Assembly (NCBI RefSeq): GCF_012641365.1
Contig: NZ_JABAIM010000001.1
Coordinates: forward strand, 1,116,001 to 1,180,000
Reading direction: 5' to 3'
From: Leeia aquatica
GTDB taxonomy: Bacteria > Pseudomonadota > Gammaproteobacteria > Burkholderiales > Leeiaceae
Length of the DNA: 64,000 nucleotides
This document shows, one piece after another, positions 57,500-64,000 of this stretch (within the stretch, counting starts at the first letter, position 1; every line of letters begins with the position of its first letter). The position numbers and the translations under genes were made by a program. The notes under the pieces are model-generated. The model was not told where the DNA came from, made no database searches, and was given only the letters and a program-made list of their open reading frames with translations.

Positions 57500-57766
57500 A
57501 TGCGTACCGTTCTGTCCCTGCTGGCCTTGCTGACCGTGACCTCCCTTGCCCACGCCGACCCCAAGTGCCCGACCCACCCCAAGTCCCAATGGATGCCGCA
57601 AGACACCTTGCGCAAGCAACTGGAAGGCCAGGGCTACCAGATCAAGACCTTCAAGGTTTCCGGACAGTGCTATGAAATCTATGGCAAGGACAAGGCCGGC
57701 AAGAAAGTGGAAATTTACTTTGACACCGTCAGCGGCCAGCCAGTCAAGAGCAAGGTAGAAAGCTGA
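57500..57766 (+). CDS. Small periplasmic PepSY-domain protein
   Basis: This 88-residue protein has a signal peptide (LSLLALLTVTSLAHA, cut before DPK) and a single PepSY domain with KQLEGQGYQIKTFKVSGQCYE and VEIYFDTVSGQPV. Cysteines at the start of the mature part and in the middle may pair. Such small PepSY proteins often accompany cytochrome b and QseBC-type two-component systems, as here. A good AAGGAG precedes the ATG. It lies 43 bases before the cytochrome b gene. Confidence 0.9.
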   Translation: MRTVLSLLALLTVTSLAHADPKCPTHPKSQWMPQDTLRKQLEGQGYQIKTFKVSGQCYEIYGKDKAGKKVEIYFDTVSGQPVKSKVES

Positions 57767-57809
57767 GCCGGTAGTACGGCGGGTTTCATCCGGGAAGGAG
57801 GATCGAATC

Positions 57810-58331
57810 ATGAATGCGTCCCCAATCACTTGGGACCGGCTGGTCCGGACGGCACACTGGAGTCTGGTCAGTTGCGTGGCCGCCAACCTGTTTCTGCTGG
57901 AAGAGGGCGACCCGCCGCATCGCTGGGCAGGTTATCTGGCAAGCGGCATTGTGCTGGTGCGCTTGCTGTGGGGGTTCATCGGCAGCGCTCATGCCCGCTT
58001 CAGCGACTTCTTCCCGACCCCTTCCCGCCTGTTGCAACAGTGGCAAGCCTGGCGTAAGGGAGACTTTACACCGCACGCGGGCCACAACCCCTTCGGCGCG
58101 GTGATGATGCTCAGCCTGCTGACGCTGGTGCTGGCGCTGGGCCTGACGGGCTGGCTGATGGGTACCGACCGTTTCTGGGGCGAAGAATGGCTGGAGGAAC
58201 TGCACGAAGGCCTTGCCAATCTGCTGATGGGCTTGGTCGGGCTGCACGCGCTGGCGGCCATCATCATGAGTCGGCTGGAACGGGTTCGTTTGATCCGGGC
58301 CATGTTCACCGGCCGGAAAGAGCCGCTATAG
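57810..58331 (+). CDS. Cytochrome b/b6-type (b561-like) membrane protein
   Basis: This 173-residue protein has four membrane helices and the haem-binding His of the Ni/Fe-hydrogenase b-type/cytochrome b561 family: RLVRTAHWSLV, HRWAGYLASG, and LHEGLANLLMGLVGLHALAA. GFIGSAHARFSDFF is characteristic. It probably accepts electrons from quinol and may work with the PepSY protein. It lies in an operon with pepSY and the two-component genes downstream. Confidence 0.9.
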   Translation: MNASPITWDRLVRTAHWSLVSCVAANLFLLEEGDPPHRWAGYLASGIVLVRLLWGFIGSAHARFSDFFPTPSRLLQQWQAWRKGDFTPHAGHNPFGAVMMLSLLTLVLALGLTGWLMGTDRFWGEEWLEELHEGLANLLMGLVGLHALAAIIMSRLERVRLIRAMFTGRKEPL

Positions 58332-58359
58332 TGCAACCATCCCTTGTCAGGCTTGAACC

Positions 58360-59022
58360 ATGCGCATCCTGTTGATCGAAGATGACCCGCTGATCGGGGA
58401 CGGCCTGCATGTGGGGCTCAGCCAGCTGGGTTTCACTGTGGACTGGTTTCAGGACGGACACACAGGTCAGGCTGCGCTGGCGCAAGCCCCGTTCGACGCG
58501 GTGGTACTGGACCTGAACCTGCCCGACGAAGACGGCATCGCCATTCTCAAAGGCTGGCGGGAGCAGGGACTGGACACGCCGGTGCTGATCCTGACCGCGC
58601 GCGATACGCTGGCACAGCGGGTCAGCGGCCTGCATGTCGGTGCCGACGATTACCTGGGCAAGCCCTTCGCACTGGCCGAAGTGGCCGCCCGGCTTCATGC
58701 CTTGATCCGTCGCCGCAACGGTCACACCCGGGCCACCCTGCAGCATGGCGCATTACGGATGGACCCGGTTGGCAGACAGGTCTGGCTGGGTGAACACACC
58801 ATTACCCTGAGTGCCCGCGAATTCAGCCTGCTGGAACTCTTTCTGCAAAACCGGCAGCGCTGGTGGACCCGTGAGCAGCTGGAAGAAAAGCTCTATAGCT
58901 GGGACAGCGATGTGGAGAGCAATGCGGTGGAAGTACACGTCCACCGGCTGCGCCGCAAACTGGGGAACGACATCATCGTGACCCAGCGCGGGCTGGGCTA
59001 TCAGCTGGGCAAGGCCCCATGA
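58360..59022 (+). CDS. OmpR family response regulator (QseB/PmrA-like)
   Basis: This 220-residue regulator has a receiver domain (about 1-115): acidic pocket [12 protein letters not shown], phospho-acceptor Asp51 in [13 protein letters not shown], Thr in LILTARD and Lys in YLGKPF. The C-terminal winged helix has [15 protein letters not shown] and [13 protein letters not shown]. By eye it is closest to QseB/PmrA-type regulators. It shares a four-base overlap with the histidine kinase gene. The nested repeat upstream of pepSY is a possible target site. Confidence 0.93.
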   Translation: MRILLIEDDPLIGDGLHVGLSQLGFTVDWFQDGHTGQAALAQAPFDAVVLDLNLPDEDGIAILKGWREQGLDTPVLILTARDTLAQRVSGLHVGADDYLGKPFALAEVAARLHALIRRRNGHTRATLQHGALRMDPVGRQVWLGEHTITLSAREFSLLELFLQNRQRWWTREQLEEKLYSWDSDVESNAVEVHVHRLRRKLGNDIIVTQRGLGYQLGKAP

Positions 59023-60350
59023 GCATTCAGCGGCGCCTGTTGCTGTCTGCCTTGCTGGCCACCCTGCTGGTGTGGGGATTGGCTGTCCTTGCGGCCTGGT
59101 CCCAGGCCCGTCGGGAAGCCGATGAGCTGTTTGATGCCGAGCAGATCCAGTTTGCCCATCAATTGCTGGATGCCTATGCCCGCCTGCCGGTATCACAGAT
59201 TCAACCCGCCCCTCAGGCCGGGTCGGCGCAGCGGCAGCATGGCAAGGAACACGACGGACTGGGCTTTGCCTTATGGAATGCACAGCAACAGTTGATCTTG
59301 AGTGATGGCTCTGACGGCGCGTTTCCCTTTCCCGCCCATGAGGGCTTCCGCAATGTAACCCTGCACGGTGAGCAATGGCGACTGTACAGTGCGCGGGACC
59401 AGCATAGCGGCCTCCGTGTCACCGTTGGGCAAGAGCATGAATTCCGGCTGGAGGTCGCCGGTGAATTGACTGGCAGCATGCAGCTGGCCTGGCTGCTGGC
59501 CCTGCCGCTGCTGTTATTGGCCCTCATCTGGGCCATCCGCACCGGCCTGCGCCCCCTGCGCGACCTGACCTTGCTATTACAGCGACGACAACCCGAAGAC
59601 ACTGCCCCCCTGCCCGACGACGCCCCCCAGGAGGTGCGGCCCTTGGTGCAAGCCCTCAATCAGTTATTGAACCGCTATCAGGATCTGCTCGACCGCGAGC
59701 GCCGCTTTATCGGGGATGCCGCCCATGAACTGAAGACCCCGCTAGCCGCCTTGCGGGTGCAGGCAGAGGTCGCCAGCCTGGCGCAGGAGCCTGCGGTACA
59801 GCAGCGCGCCCTGCAACAGCTGGTGCGAGGCGTGGTGCGTAGCGAGCGTTTGTTGCAGCAACTGCTGTTGCTGTCACAGCTGGACCCGATGTCGCAGGTA
59901 CCCGATGCCCAAGCCATTCACTGGCCTGAACTGCTGGAAACCTTGCTGGAAGACTGGGGGCTGACACACCCGGCAGACGATTTTCCCATTCAGGTCATCT
60001 GGTCTGATGCCCAGCCGCTTCCGCTACAGGGCAACGCCATGTTACTGAGCCTGCTGCTGCGAAACCTGCTGGAGAATGCCCGCCTCTATGCGGCAAGTGA
60101 AGCCGGTGTCAGACTGACCCTGGCCAAGGATGGCCTCACCGTCAGCGACCATGGCCCCGGCATGACAGCAGAACACCTCGCCCGTCTTGGCGAGCGGTTT
60201 TACCGCCCGGCAGGACAAGCTCAGCCCGGCAGTGGGCTTGGGGTATCAATTGCGATGCGGATTGCCCAGTTGCATGGCCTGCAACTGGACTTCCACAACC
60301 GCCCGGAAGGCGGGCTGGCGGTCCGTCTGCACCGGCCTGCAGCAGCGTAA
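59019..60350 (+). CDS. Sensor histidine kinase (QseC-like)
   Basis: This 443-residue kinase has two membrane helices (about 8-30 and 150-170) with a periplasmic domain between them, rich in His/Gln ([13 protein letters not shown]) and possibly metal- or redox-sensitive. The phospho-acceptor His is in [19 protein letters not shown]. The ATP-binding N, G1 and G2 boxes read [21 protein letters not shown] and [18 protein letters not shown]. It forms a pair with the adjacent response regulator. Confidence 0.93.
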   Translation: MSIQRRLLLSALLATLLVWGLAVLAAWSQARREADELFDAEQIQFAHQLLDAYARLPVSQIQPAPQAGSAQRQHGKEHDGLGFALWNAQQQLILSDGSDGAFPFPAHEGFRNVTLHGEQWRLYSARDQHSGLRVTVGQEHEFRLEVAGELTGSMQLAWLLALPLLLLALIWAIRTGLRPLRDLTLLLQRRQPEDTAPLPDDAPQEVRPLVQALNQLLNRYQDLLDRERRFIGDAAHELKTPLAALRVQAEVASLAQEPAVQQRALQQLVRGVVRSERLLQQLLLLSQLDPMSQVPDAQAIHWPELLETLLEDWGLTHPADDFPIQVIWSDAQPLPLQGNAMLLSLLLRNLLENARLYAASEAGVRLTLAKDGLTVSDHGPGMTAEHLARLGERFYRPAGQAQPGSGLGVSIAMRIAQLHGLQLDFHNRPEGGLAVRLHRPAAA

Positions 60351-60359
60351 ACAGGCCTG

Positions 60360-60812
60360 TCAGGTCAGCAGGCAGTGTGCCCGGGCCACCGCGATCGGCT
60401 TGCTGCGATCCTCCTGCCAGGCCTCGATAGTGATGTGGGCCACTCGCTTACCCTGTCGGGTCAGATGGCAAGCGGCATACGTGTCCTGCGCGCGGCCTGA
60501 GCGCAAATAGTCAATGGCAAAATCCACTGTCAAGGGGATGGCTTCGCTTTCCTGCCGCCACAGGATGTAGAGCTGCGCACAGCACTCCATGAAACCGCCA
60601 ATCACGCCGCCGTGCAGGGCGGGCAGCAGCATATTGCCCACATGCCTCTCCTGATAAGGCAAGGTAAACCACAGCTCGCCCGCCGCTTCGGTCACCTGCA
60701 TGCCCAGCCCTGCAGCATAGGGTACGCTATCCAGCACCCGCTGATATTGATGATCCTGCCGGGATTGTGCCAAGGCGACAAACACCGGGTGGCGTTCCAT
60801 ATCCTGTTCCAT
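60360..60812 (-). CDS. Hot-dog thioesterase, PaaI family (downstream copy)
   Basis: This 150-residue protein has the hot-dog fold signature HGGVIGGFMECCAQL, and ETLKLDF-like strands TVDFAIDYLRSGRAQDTYA. PaaI-type thioesterases hydrolyse acyl- or aryl-CoA thioesters. I start it at the ATG 60810-60812, preceded by GAGG, seven bases after the second thioesterase gene. The two are different in sequence but clearly of the same family, probably co-transcribed. Confidence 0.88.
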   Translation of the reverse strand: MEQDMERHPVFVALAQSRQDHQYQRVLDSVPYAAGLGMQVTEAAGELWFTLPYQERHVGNMLLPALHGGVIGGFMECCAQLYILWRQESEAIPLTVDFAIDYLRSGRAQDTYAACHLTRQGKRVAHITIEAWQEDRSKPIAVARAHCLLT

Positions 60813-60819
60813 GTTGGCC

Positions 60820-61269
60820 TCAGCTGCTTTGACGCATGAAGGTCGCCACGGCCGTGGCGATGGGTTGTTGCGGGTCATCGTGATAGATGCAGCCCCGCAC
60901 GAAAGCGATCTGGCGGGTCATGCGATAACACTCGGCACTGGCCGTCAGCGCCAGGCCGGGCGTGGCCCGCTTGAGGAAATCCACCCGCAAGTCCAACGTG
61001 GCAATCATTTCCCACTCGGACAAGGCACAGAACACCGCAATACCACAGGTACTGTCCAGCAGGGCAGTCAACACCCCGCCATGCACCGTCCCGCTCACCG
61101 GGTCTCCCACCAGTTGCGGCTGGTAAGGCACACGCAAGGTCGCACAGCGGCGAGCCATGCTGACGAACTGGTACTGGTAAGCCAGACCATGCGGCATGCG
61201 TCCGAAAAACTGTTTGATGGCGATGTCTTCAAACTCTGGCGAATCCACCAGATACGTGGTGTGGGGCAA
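60820..61269 (-). CDS. Hot-dog thioesterase, PaaI family (upstream copy)
   Basis: This 149-residue protein begins at a TTG (61267-61269) with a very strong AAGGAGG five bases upstream. The longer in-frame reading to 61353 would run through the Shine-Dalgarno. The fold motif is VHGGVLTALLDSTCGIAVF, and TLDLRVDFLKRATPG follows. By eye it differs from its neighbour, so the pair may have different acyl-CoA substrates. It points away from the nagK gene. Confidence 0.88.
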   Translation of the reverse strand: MPHTTYLVDSPEFEDIAIKQFFGRMPHGLAYQYQFVSMARRCATLRVPYQPQLVGDPVSGTVHGGVLTALLDSTCGIAVFCALSEWEMIATLDLRVDFLKRATPGLALTASAECYRMTRQIAFVRGCIYHDDPQQPIATAVATFMRQSS

Positions 61270-61411
61270 TGTCGCCTCCTTGTTCAAGCACTTGCTTGAT
61301 TTTATACAGTCACCCGAGCAAAAGCGAGCCAATCGGACAGGGTACAATACCACCCGGCAACATCCCCCGGGCTGAGTGAGCAGCGTCCCGACGCACGACT
61401 CTGATCAGTGC

Positions 61412-61440
61412 TTGACTTCAACTTTCATTGGTATTACATT
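61412..61440 (+). promoter_or_regulatory. Sigma-70 promoter of the GlcNAc operon
   Basis: TTGACT (61412-61417) and TACATT (61435-61440) are spaced exactly 17 bases apart. The -10 element lies within the first TGGTAT operator-like site. The distance to the kinase start is 54 bases. Confidence 0.7.
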
Positions 61441-61469
61441 GGCCTCATGTATCTAACTGGTATCAATTC
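61427..61469 (+). promoter_or_regulatory. Two TGGTAT operator-like sites, probable NagR targets
   Basis: ATTGGTATTACATTGG (61427-61442) and AACTGGTATCAATTC (61455-61469) share a TGGTAT core 28 bases apart and are each partly palindromic. GntR-type amino-sugar regulators are known to use TGGT-containing inverted repeats. Site one covers the -10 element and site two lies just after the start, a typical repressor arrangement. Confidence 0.55.
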
Positions 61470-61494
61470 AACCTCCAACCCGAATGGAGACAGA

Positions 61495-62364
61495 ATGCGT
61501 ATGGCGTTGCGTTATCTGATTGGTGTGGACGGTGGCGGCAGTGGTACCCGTCTGTGCCTGGCAGACACGCAAGGCCACATCCTGACCACCCAGACCGGTG
61601 GTCCTTCTGCGCTGGGCCAAGGCATTGAAGCCGCTTGGCAGACCATTACCGGCCTGTGCCAACAAGCCTTCAACCAGCAGCATCTGACCTTCAACCCTGC
61701 TGAATGTGGTATTGGGCTCGGTCTGTCCGGCGTACACAATCCGCAGTGGGCACACGCCTTCCAGGTTCGCGCCCCCGGCTTTGGCCATCTGCAGCTGGAT
61801 ACCGATGCCTTTACCACCCTGCTGGGCGCGCATGCCGGTGCCCCCGGTGCCGTGGTGGCCATCGGTACCGGCAGCGTGGGTGAGGCCCTGTACGCGGACG
61901 GCAGTCGACGCGGTGTCGGCGGCTGGGGCTGGACCAGTGGCGATGAAGCCAGTGGTGCCTGGCTGGGCAAACATGCCTCAGCCCGCACCCAGAAAGCACT
62001 GGATGGCCGCCTGCCGGATGGTCCGCTGGCTGCGGCTGTGATCCAGCATTGCGGTGGCAGTGCCGATCACTTCATGGCCTGGCTGGGAGAAGCCGACCAG
62101 AACGCCTATGCCCAACTGGCGCCGCTGGTCTTGCAGCACAGCGACGACGATACTCACGCCCGCCCCTTGCTGCAGCAGGCGGGTCAGGAAGTCGCCTTGC
62201 TGGCGCAGGCGCTGGACCCGGAAGGGACGCTGCCGCTGGCCTTGTGCGGTGGACTGGCCCAGGCCCTGACCCCCTGGCTACCGGAAGCCCTGCGTCAACG
62301 CATTCGTCCCGCACAGGGCGATTCGATGCAAGGTGCCCTCATTTTGATTCAGAAAGCGTGCTGA
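61495..62364 (+). CDS. BadF/BadG-type N-acetylglucosamine kinase
   Basis: This 289-residue protein belongs to the BadF/BadG/BcrA/BcrD ATPase family; eukaryotic and bacterial GlcNAc kinases have this fold. The phosphate-1 motif is IGVDGGGSGTRLCLAD, and IGLGLSGVHN, AIGTGSVGEAL, GGWGWTSGDEASGAWLG and CGGLAQAL follow. It probably phosphorylates GlcNAc (or chitobiose-derived sugars) to GlcNAc-6P for NagA. I start at the ATG 61495-61497, which has GGAGA upstream. The stop overlaps the start of nagR in TGATG. Confidence 0.85.
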   Translation: MRMALRYLIGVDGGGSGTRLCLADTQGHILTTQTGGPSALGQGIEAAWQTITGLCQQAFNQQHLTFNPAECGIGLGLSGVHNPQWAHAFQVRAPGFGHLQLDTDAFTTLLGAHAGAPGAVVAIGTGSVGEALYADGSRRGVGGWGWTSGDEASGAWLGKHASARTQKALDGRLPDGPLAAAVIQHCGGSADHFMAWLGEADQNAYAQLAPLVLQHSDDDTHARPLLQQAGQEVALLAQALDPEGTLPLALCGGLAQALTPWLPEALRQRIRPAQGDSMQGALILIQKAC

Positions 62365-63104
62365 TGGACTATCAGGACAAATTGCTGGCCTTGCGCCCCG
62401 ACGAGGACAACGCCACCCCGCTCTACCTGCAGTTCAGCCAGAAGCTGGCTGCGGCCATCAATGCCGGGGTCTGGCAGGCGGATGAAGCGCTCCCCTCCGA
62501 GCGGACTTTCTGTGAGGCACTGGGTATCTCCCGCGTCACCGCGCGCAAAGCCATGGACCTGCTGCTGGAGCAAGGTCTGATCGACCGGCGACAAGGCTCC
62601 GGCACCTATATCACCCCCAAGCTGGAGCAACCGCTGTCCCGGCTCTCCAGTTTCTCCGAGGAGCTGCGGCAGCGGGGTTTCAAACCGGCCTCTCGCTGGT
62701 TGTCCCGCGAAGTGGCGCACGCCACGCAGGAAGAGGTATTGAAGCTGGGGCTGTCGCCCAACAGCAATGTGGCCCGCCTGCGTCGCTTGCGGACGGCGGA
62801 CGACGTAGTGATGGCGATTGAAACCAGTACCTTGCCTCTGAGCAGCATGCCCGATCCCAAGCAGGTGGGCGACTCACTGTATGCCTGGCTGGATCAGGCG
62901 GGCACACCGATTGTGCGCGCCCTGCAGCACATCAAGGCCATCAACGCCAGCGAAGAGCAGGCCCGGCTGGCCGGGGTCAAAGTGGGCACCGCCATGCTGC
63001 TGATCACCCGGATTGGCTATCTGGAAAACAATATTCCCATCGAGCTGACGCATACCTATTGCCGCAGCGATTATTACGATTTTGTCGCAGAACTGCGGCG
63101 GTGA
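62364..63104 (+). CDS. GntR family regulator of amino-sugar genes (NagR/YvoA-like)
   Basis: This 246-residue protein has an N-terminal GntR winged helix (about 15-85: LPSERTFCEALGISRVTARKAMD and RRQGSGTYI) and a UTRA effector domain (about 95-240: RLSSFSEELRQRGFKP and ELTHTYCRSDYYDF), the HutC subfamily that includes NagR/DasR. It likely represses the operon until GlcNAc-6P or GlcN-6P binds. The ATG at 62364 overlaps the kinase stop. It lies seven bases before nagA. Confidence 0.88.
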   Translation: MDYQDKLLALRPDEDNATPLYLQFSQKLAAAINAGVWQADEALPSERTFCEALGISRVTARKAMDLLLEQGLIDRRQGSGTYITPKLEQPLSRLSSFSEELRQRGFKPASRWLSREVAHATQEEVLKLGLSPNSNVARLRRLRTADDVVMAIETSTLPLSSMPDPKQVGDSLYAWLDQAGTPIVRALQHIKAINASEEQARLAGVKVGTAMLLITRIGYLENNIPIELTHTYCRSDYYDFVAELRR

Positions 63105-63111
63105 GGTAGCA

Positions 63112-64000
63112 GTGCTGAACGGAAACATCCTGACCCCGGACGGCTGGTATCACGGCACCCTGCATTTTGCAGAGCGCGTGGCCCGCATTGAGGGACAGCC
63201 ACAGTCACCCGACAGCAATGGGGATGACTACCTGTTGCCGGGCTTCATTGACCTGCACGTCCACGGCGGCGGCGGGCGTGACGTGATGCAGGGTCAAGGG
63301 GCCATTGAGGTGATTACCCGGCAGCATGCCCGGCATGGCACCACCTCCCTGCTGGCCACCACCATGACCGCGCCGCGCGAGCACATTGAAGCGGCACTGC
63401 GTGATCTGGGTGCCAGCATGCAGCAGCGCAGCCCACACGCTGCCCGGGTGCTGGGGGTGCATCTGGAGGGACCGTTCATCAACTCCGGCAAGCTGGGTGC
63501 CCAGCCCAACTTTGCCCGCACCGCCTTGTGGGACGAGCTGCAGGCCTACCACGAACTGGCCCCGATTCGGGTACTGACGGTCGCACCAGAGATTTCCGGC
63601 CATCTGGAGCTGATCCAGAAGGTGGTGGCGCAAGGCATTCGCGTACAGCTGGGCCACACCCTTGGCAGTTATGAAGATGGCGTGGCCGCGCTGCAGCACG
63701 GCGCCACCGGTTTCACCCACCTCTACAACGCCATGAGCCCGCTCCACCACCGTGAGCCCGGCATCGTGGGCGCTGCGCTGGCGCACGCTGAATTCTCTGA
63801 GTTGATTCCGGACCTGCTGCATGTCCATCCCGGCGCCATTCGCGCCGCCATGCGCGCCATCCCCAAGCTGTTCTGCGTCACCGATTCCACGGCCGCCGCC
63901 GGCATGCCGGATGGTGACTACCAGCTGGGCAGCCATACCGTGACCAAATGCCTGGGCGGGGTGCGCCTGCCGGATGGCACGCTGGCCGGCAGCACGCTGA
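63112..64000 (+). CDS. nagA: N-acetylglucosamine-6-phosphate deacetylase, cut by the right edge
   Basis: NagA removes the acetyl group of GlcNAc-6P to give GlcN-6P. The gene starts at a GTG (63112-63114), with GAGG five bases upstream and seven bases after the regulator. It runs off the window after 296 codons, so the C-terminal part is missing. Metal and catalytic residues are visible: HVH at residues 49-51 (a two-metal-type motif that E. coli NagA lacks), Glu119 in HLEGPF, His182 in LGHT, His203 in FTHLYNAM and the catalytic Asp258 in CVTDSTAAAG. It is third in the kinase-regulator-deacetylase operon. Confidence 0.94.
   Translation, partial: MLNGNILTPDGWYHGTLHFAERVARIEGQPQSPDSNGDDYLLPGFIDLHVHGGGGRDVMQGQGAIEVITRQHARHGTTSLLATTMTAPREHIEAALRDLGASMQQRSPHAARVLGVHLEGPFINSGKLGAQPNFARTALWDELQAYHELAPIRVLTVAPEISGHLELIQKVVAQGIRVQLGHTLGSYEDGVAALQHGATGFTHLYNAMSPLHHREPGIVGAALAHAEFSELIPDLLHVHPGAIRAAMRAIPKLFCVTDSTAAAGMPDGDYQLGSHTVTKCLGGVRLPDGTLAGSTL

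Overview
The window is a 64 kb piece of chromosome from a flagellated, type IV-piliated, Gram-negative bacterium. The gene content and order point to a betaproteobacterium, most likely Neisseriales/Chromobacteriaceae-like. This is inferred from the envelope cluster rpsB-tsf-pyrH-frr-uppS-cdsA-dxr-rseP-bamA-skp-lpxD-fabZ-lpxA-lpxB-rnhB, the fliLMNOPQR block and the protein sequences; no 16S rRNA gene is present to confirm it. The DNA is GC-rich (by eye around 60%) with one clear AT-rich exception at about 27.2-28.7 kb. I saw no rRNA, tRNA, CRISPR array, insertion sequence or prophage.

Layout: 1-2.2 kb holds the end-truncated membrane methyltransferase-like gene and the flagellar stator pair motB/motA (minus strand). 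From 2.4 to 17.0 kb is a long minus-strand block of housekeeping genes running from a promoter before rpsB through translation (rpsB, tsf, frr), UMP kinase, isoprenoid and phospholipid synthesis (uppS, dxr, cdsA), site-2 protease (rseP), outer membrane protein assembly (bamA, skp), lipid A synthesis (lpxD, fabZ, lpxA, lpxB) and rnhB. From 17.0 to 23.2 kb are minus-strand accessory metabolic genes: a GarR/GlxR-like reductase, a solute-binding protein, gmhA, a threonine aldolase, and a GNAT/cupin/EamA/PhzF cluster. The last of these is divergent from a MocR-type regulator (23.3 kb) and shares with it an intergenic perfect inverted repeat. Then come a small exported protein, alr, dedA, the AT-rich orphan P-loop ATPase, rmuC, a PilZ-like protein, a cytochrome b561/YceI/YceI operon and astE.

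From 35.1 to 39.4 kb lies fliLMNOPQR (C-ring and export gate). From 39.7 to 45.0 kb lies ribF, ileS, lspA, ispH on the plus strand, closed by a strong bidirectional hairpin. It faces a minus-strand minor pilin operon (pilY1, fimT, pilV, pilW, pilX, pilE-like; 51.0-45.1 kb). Next are acs with a divergent LysR regulator, a dCache-type chemoreceptor, an alpha/beta hydrolase, a PepSY/cytochrome b/response regulator/histidine kinase operon, two hot-dog thioesterases, and finally a GlcNAc utilisation operon (BadF-type kinase, GntR regulator, nagA), which is cut by the right edge.

The most unusual item is the orphan ATPase at 27,355-28,653. It differs sharply from its surroundings in base and codon composition, stands alone between core genes, and has the architecture of a stand-alone AAA+/STAND-like switch protein, so it is a reasonable candidate for a horizontally acquired defence or regulatory gene. 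Several undescribed-looking intergenic palindromes (mocR, acs/lysR, pepSY leader, nag operators) are also reported.
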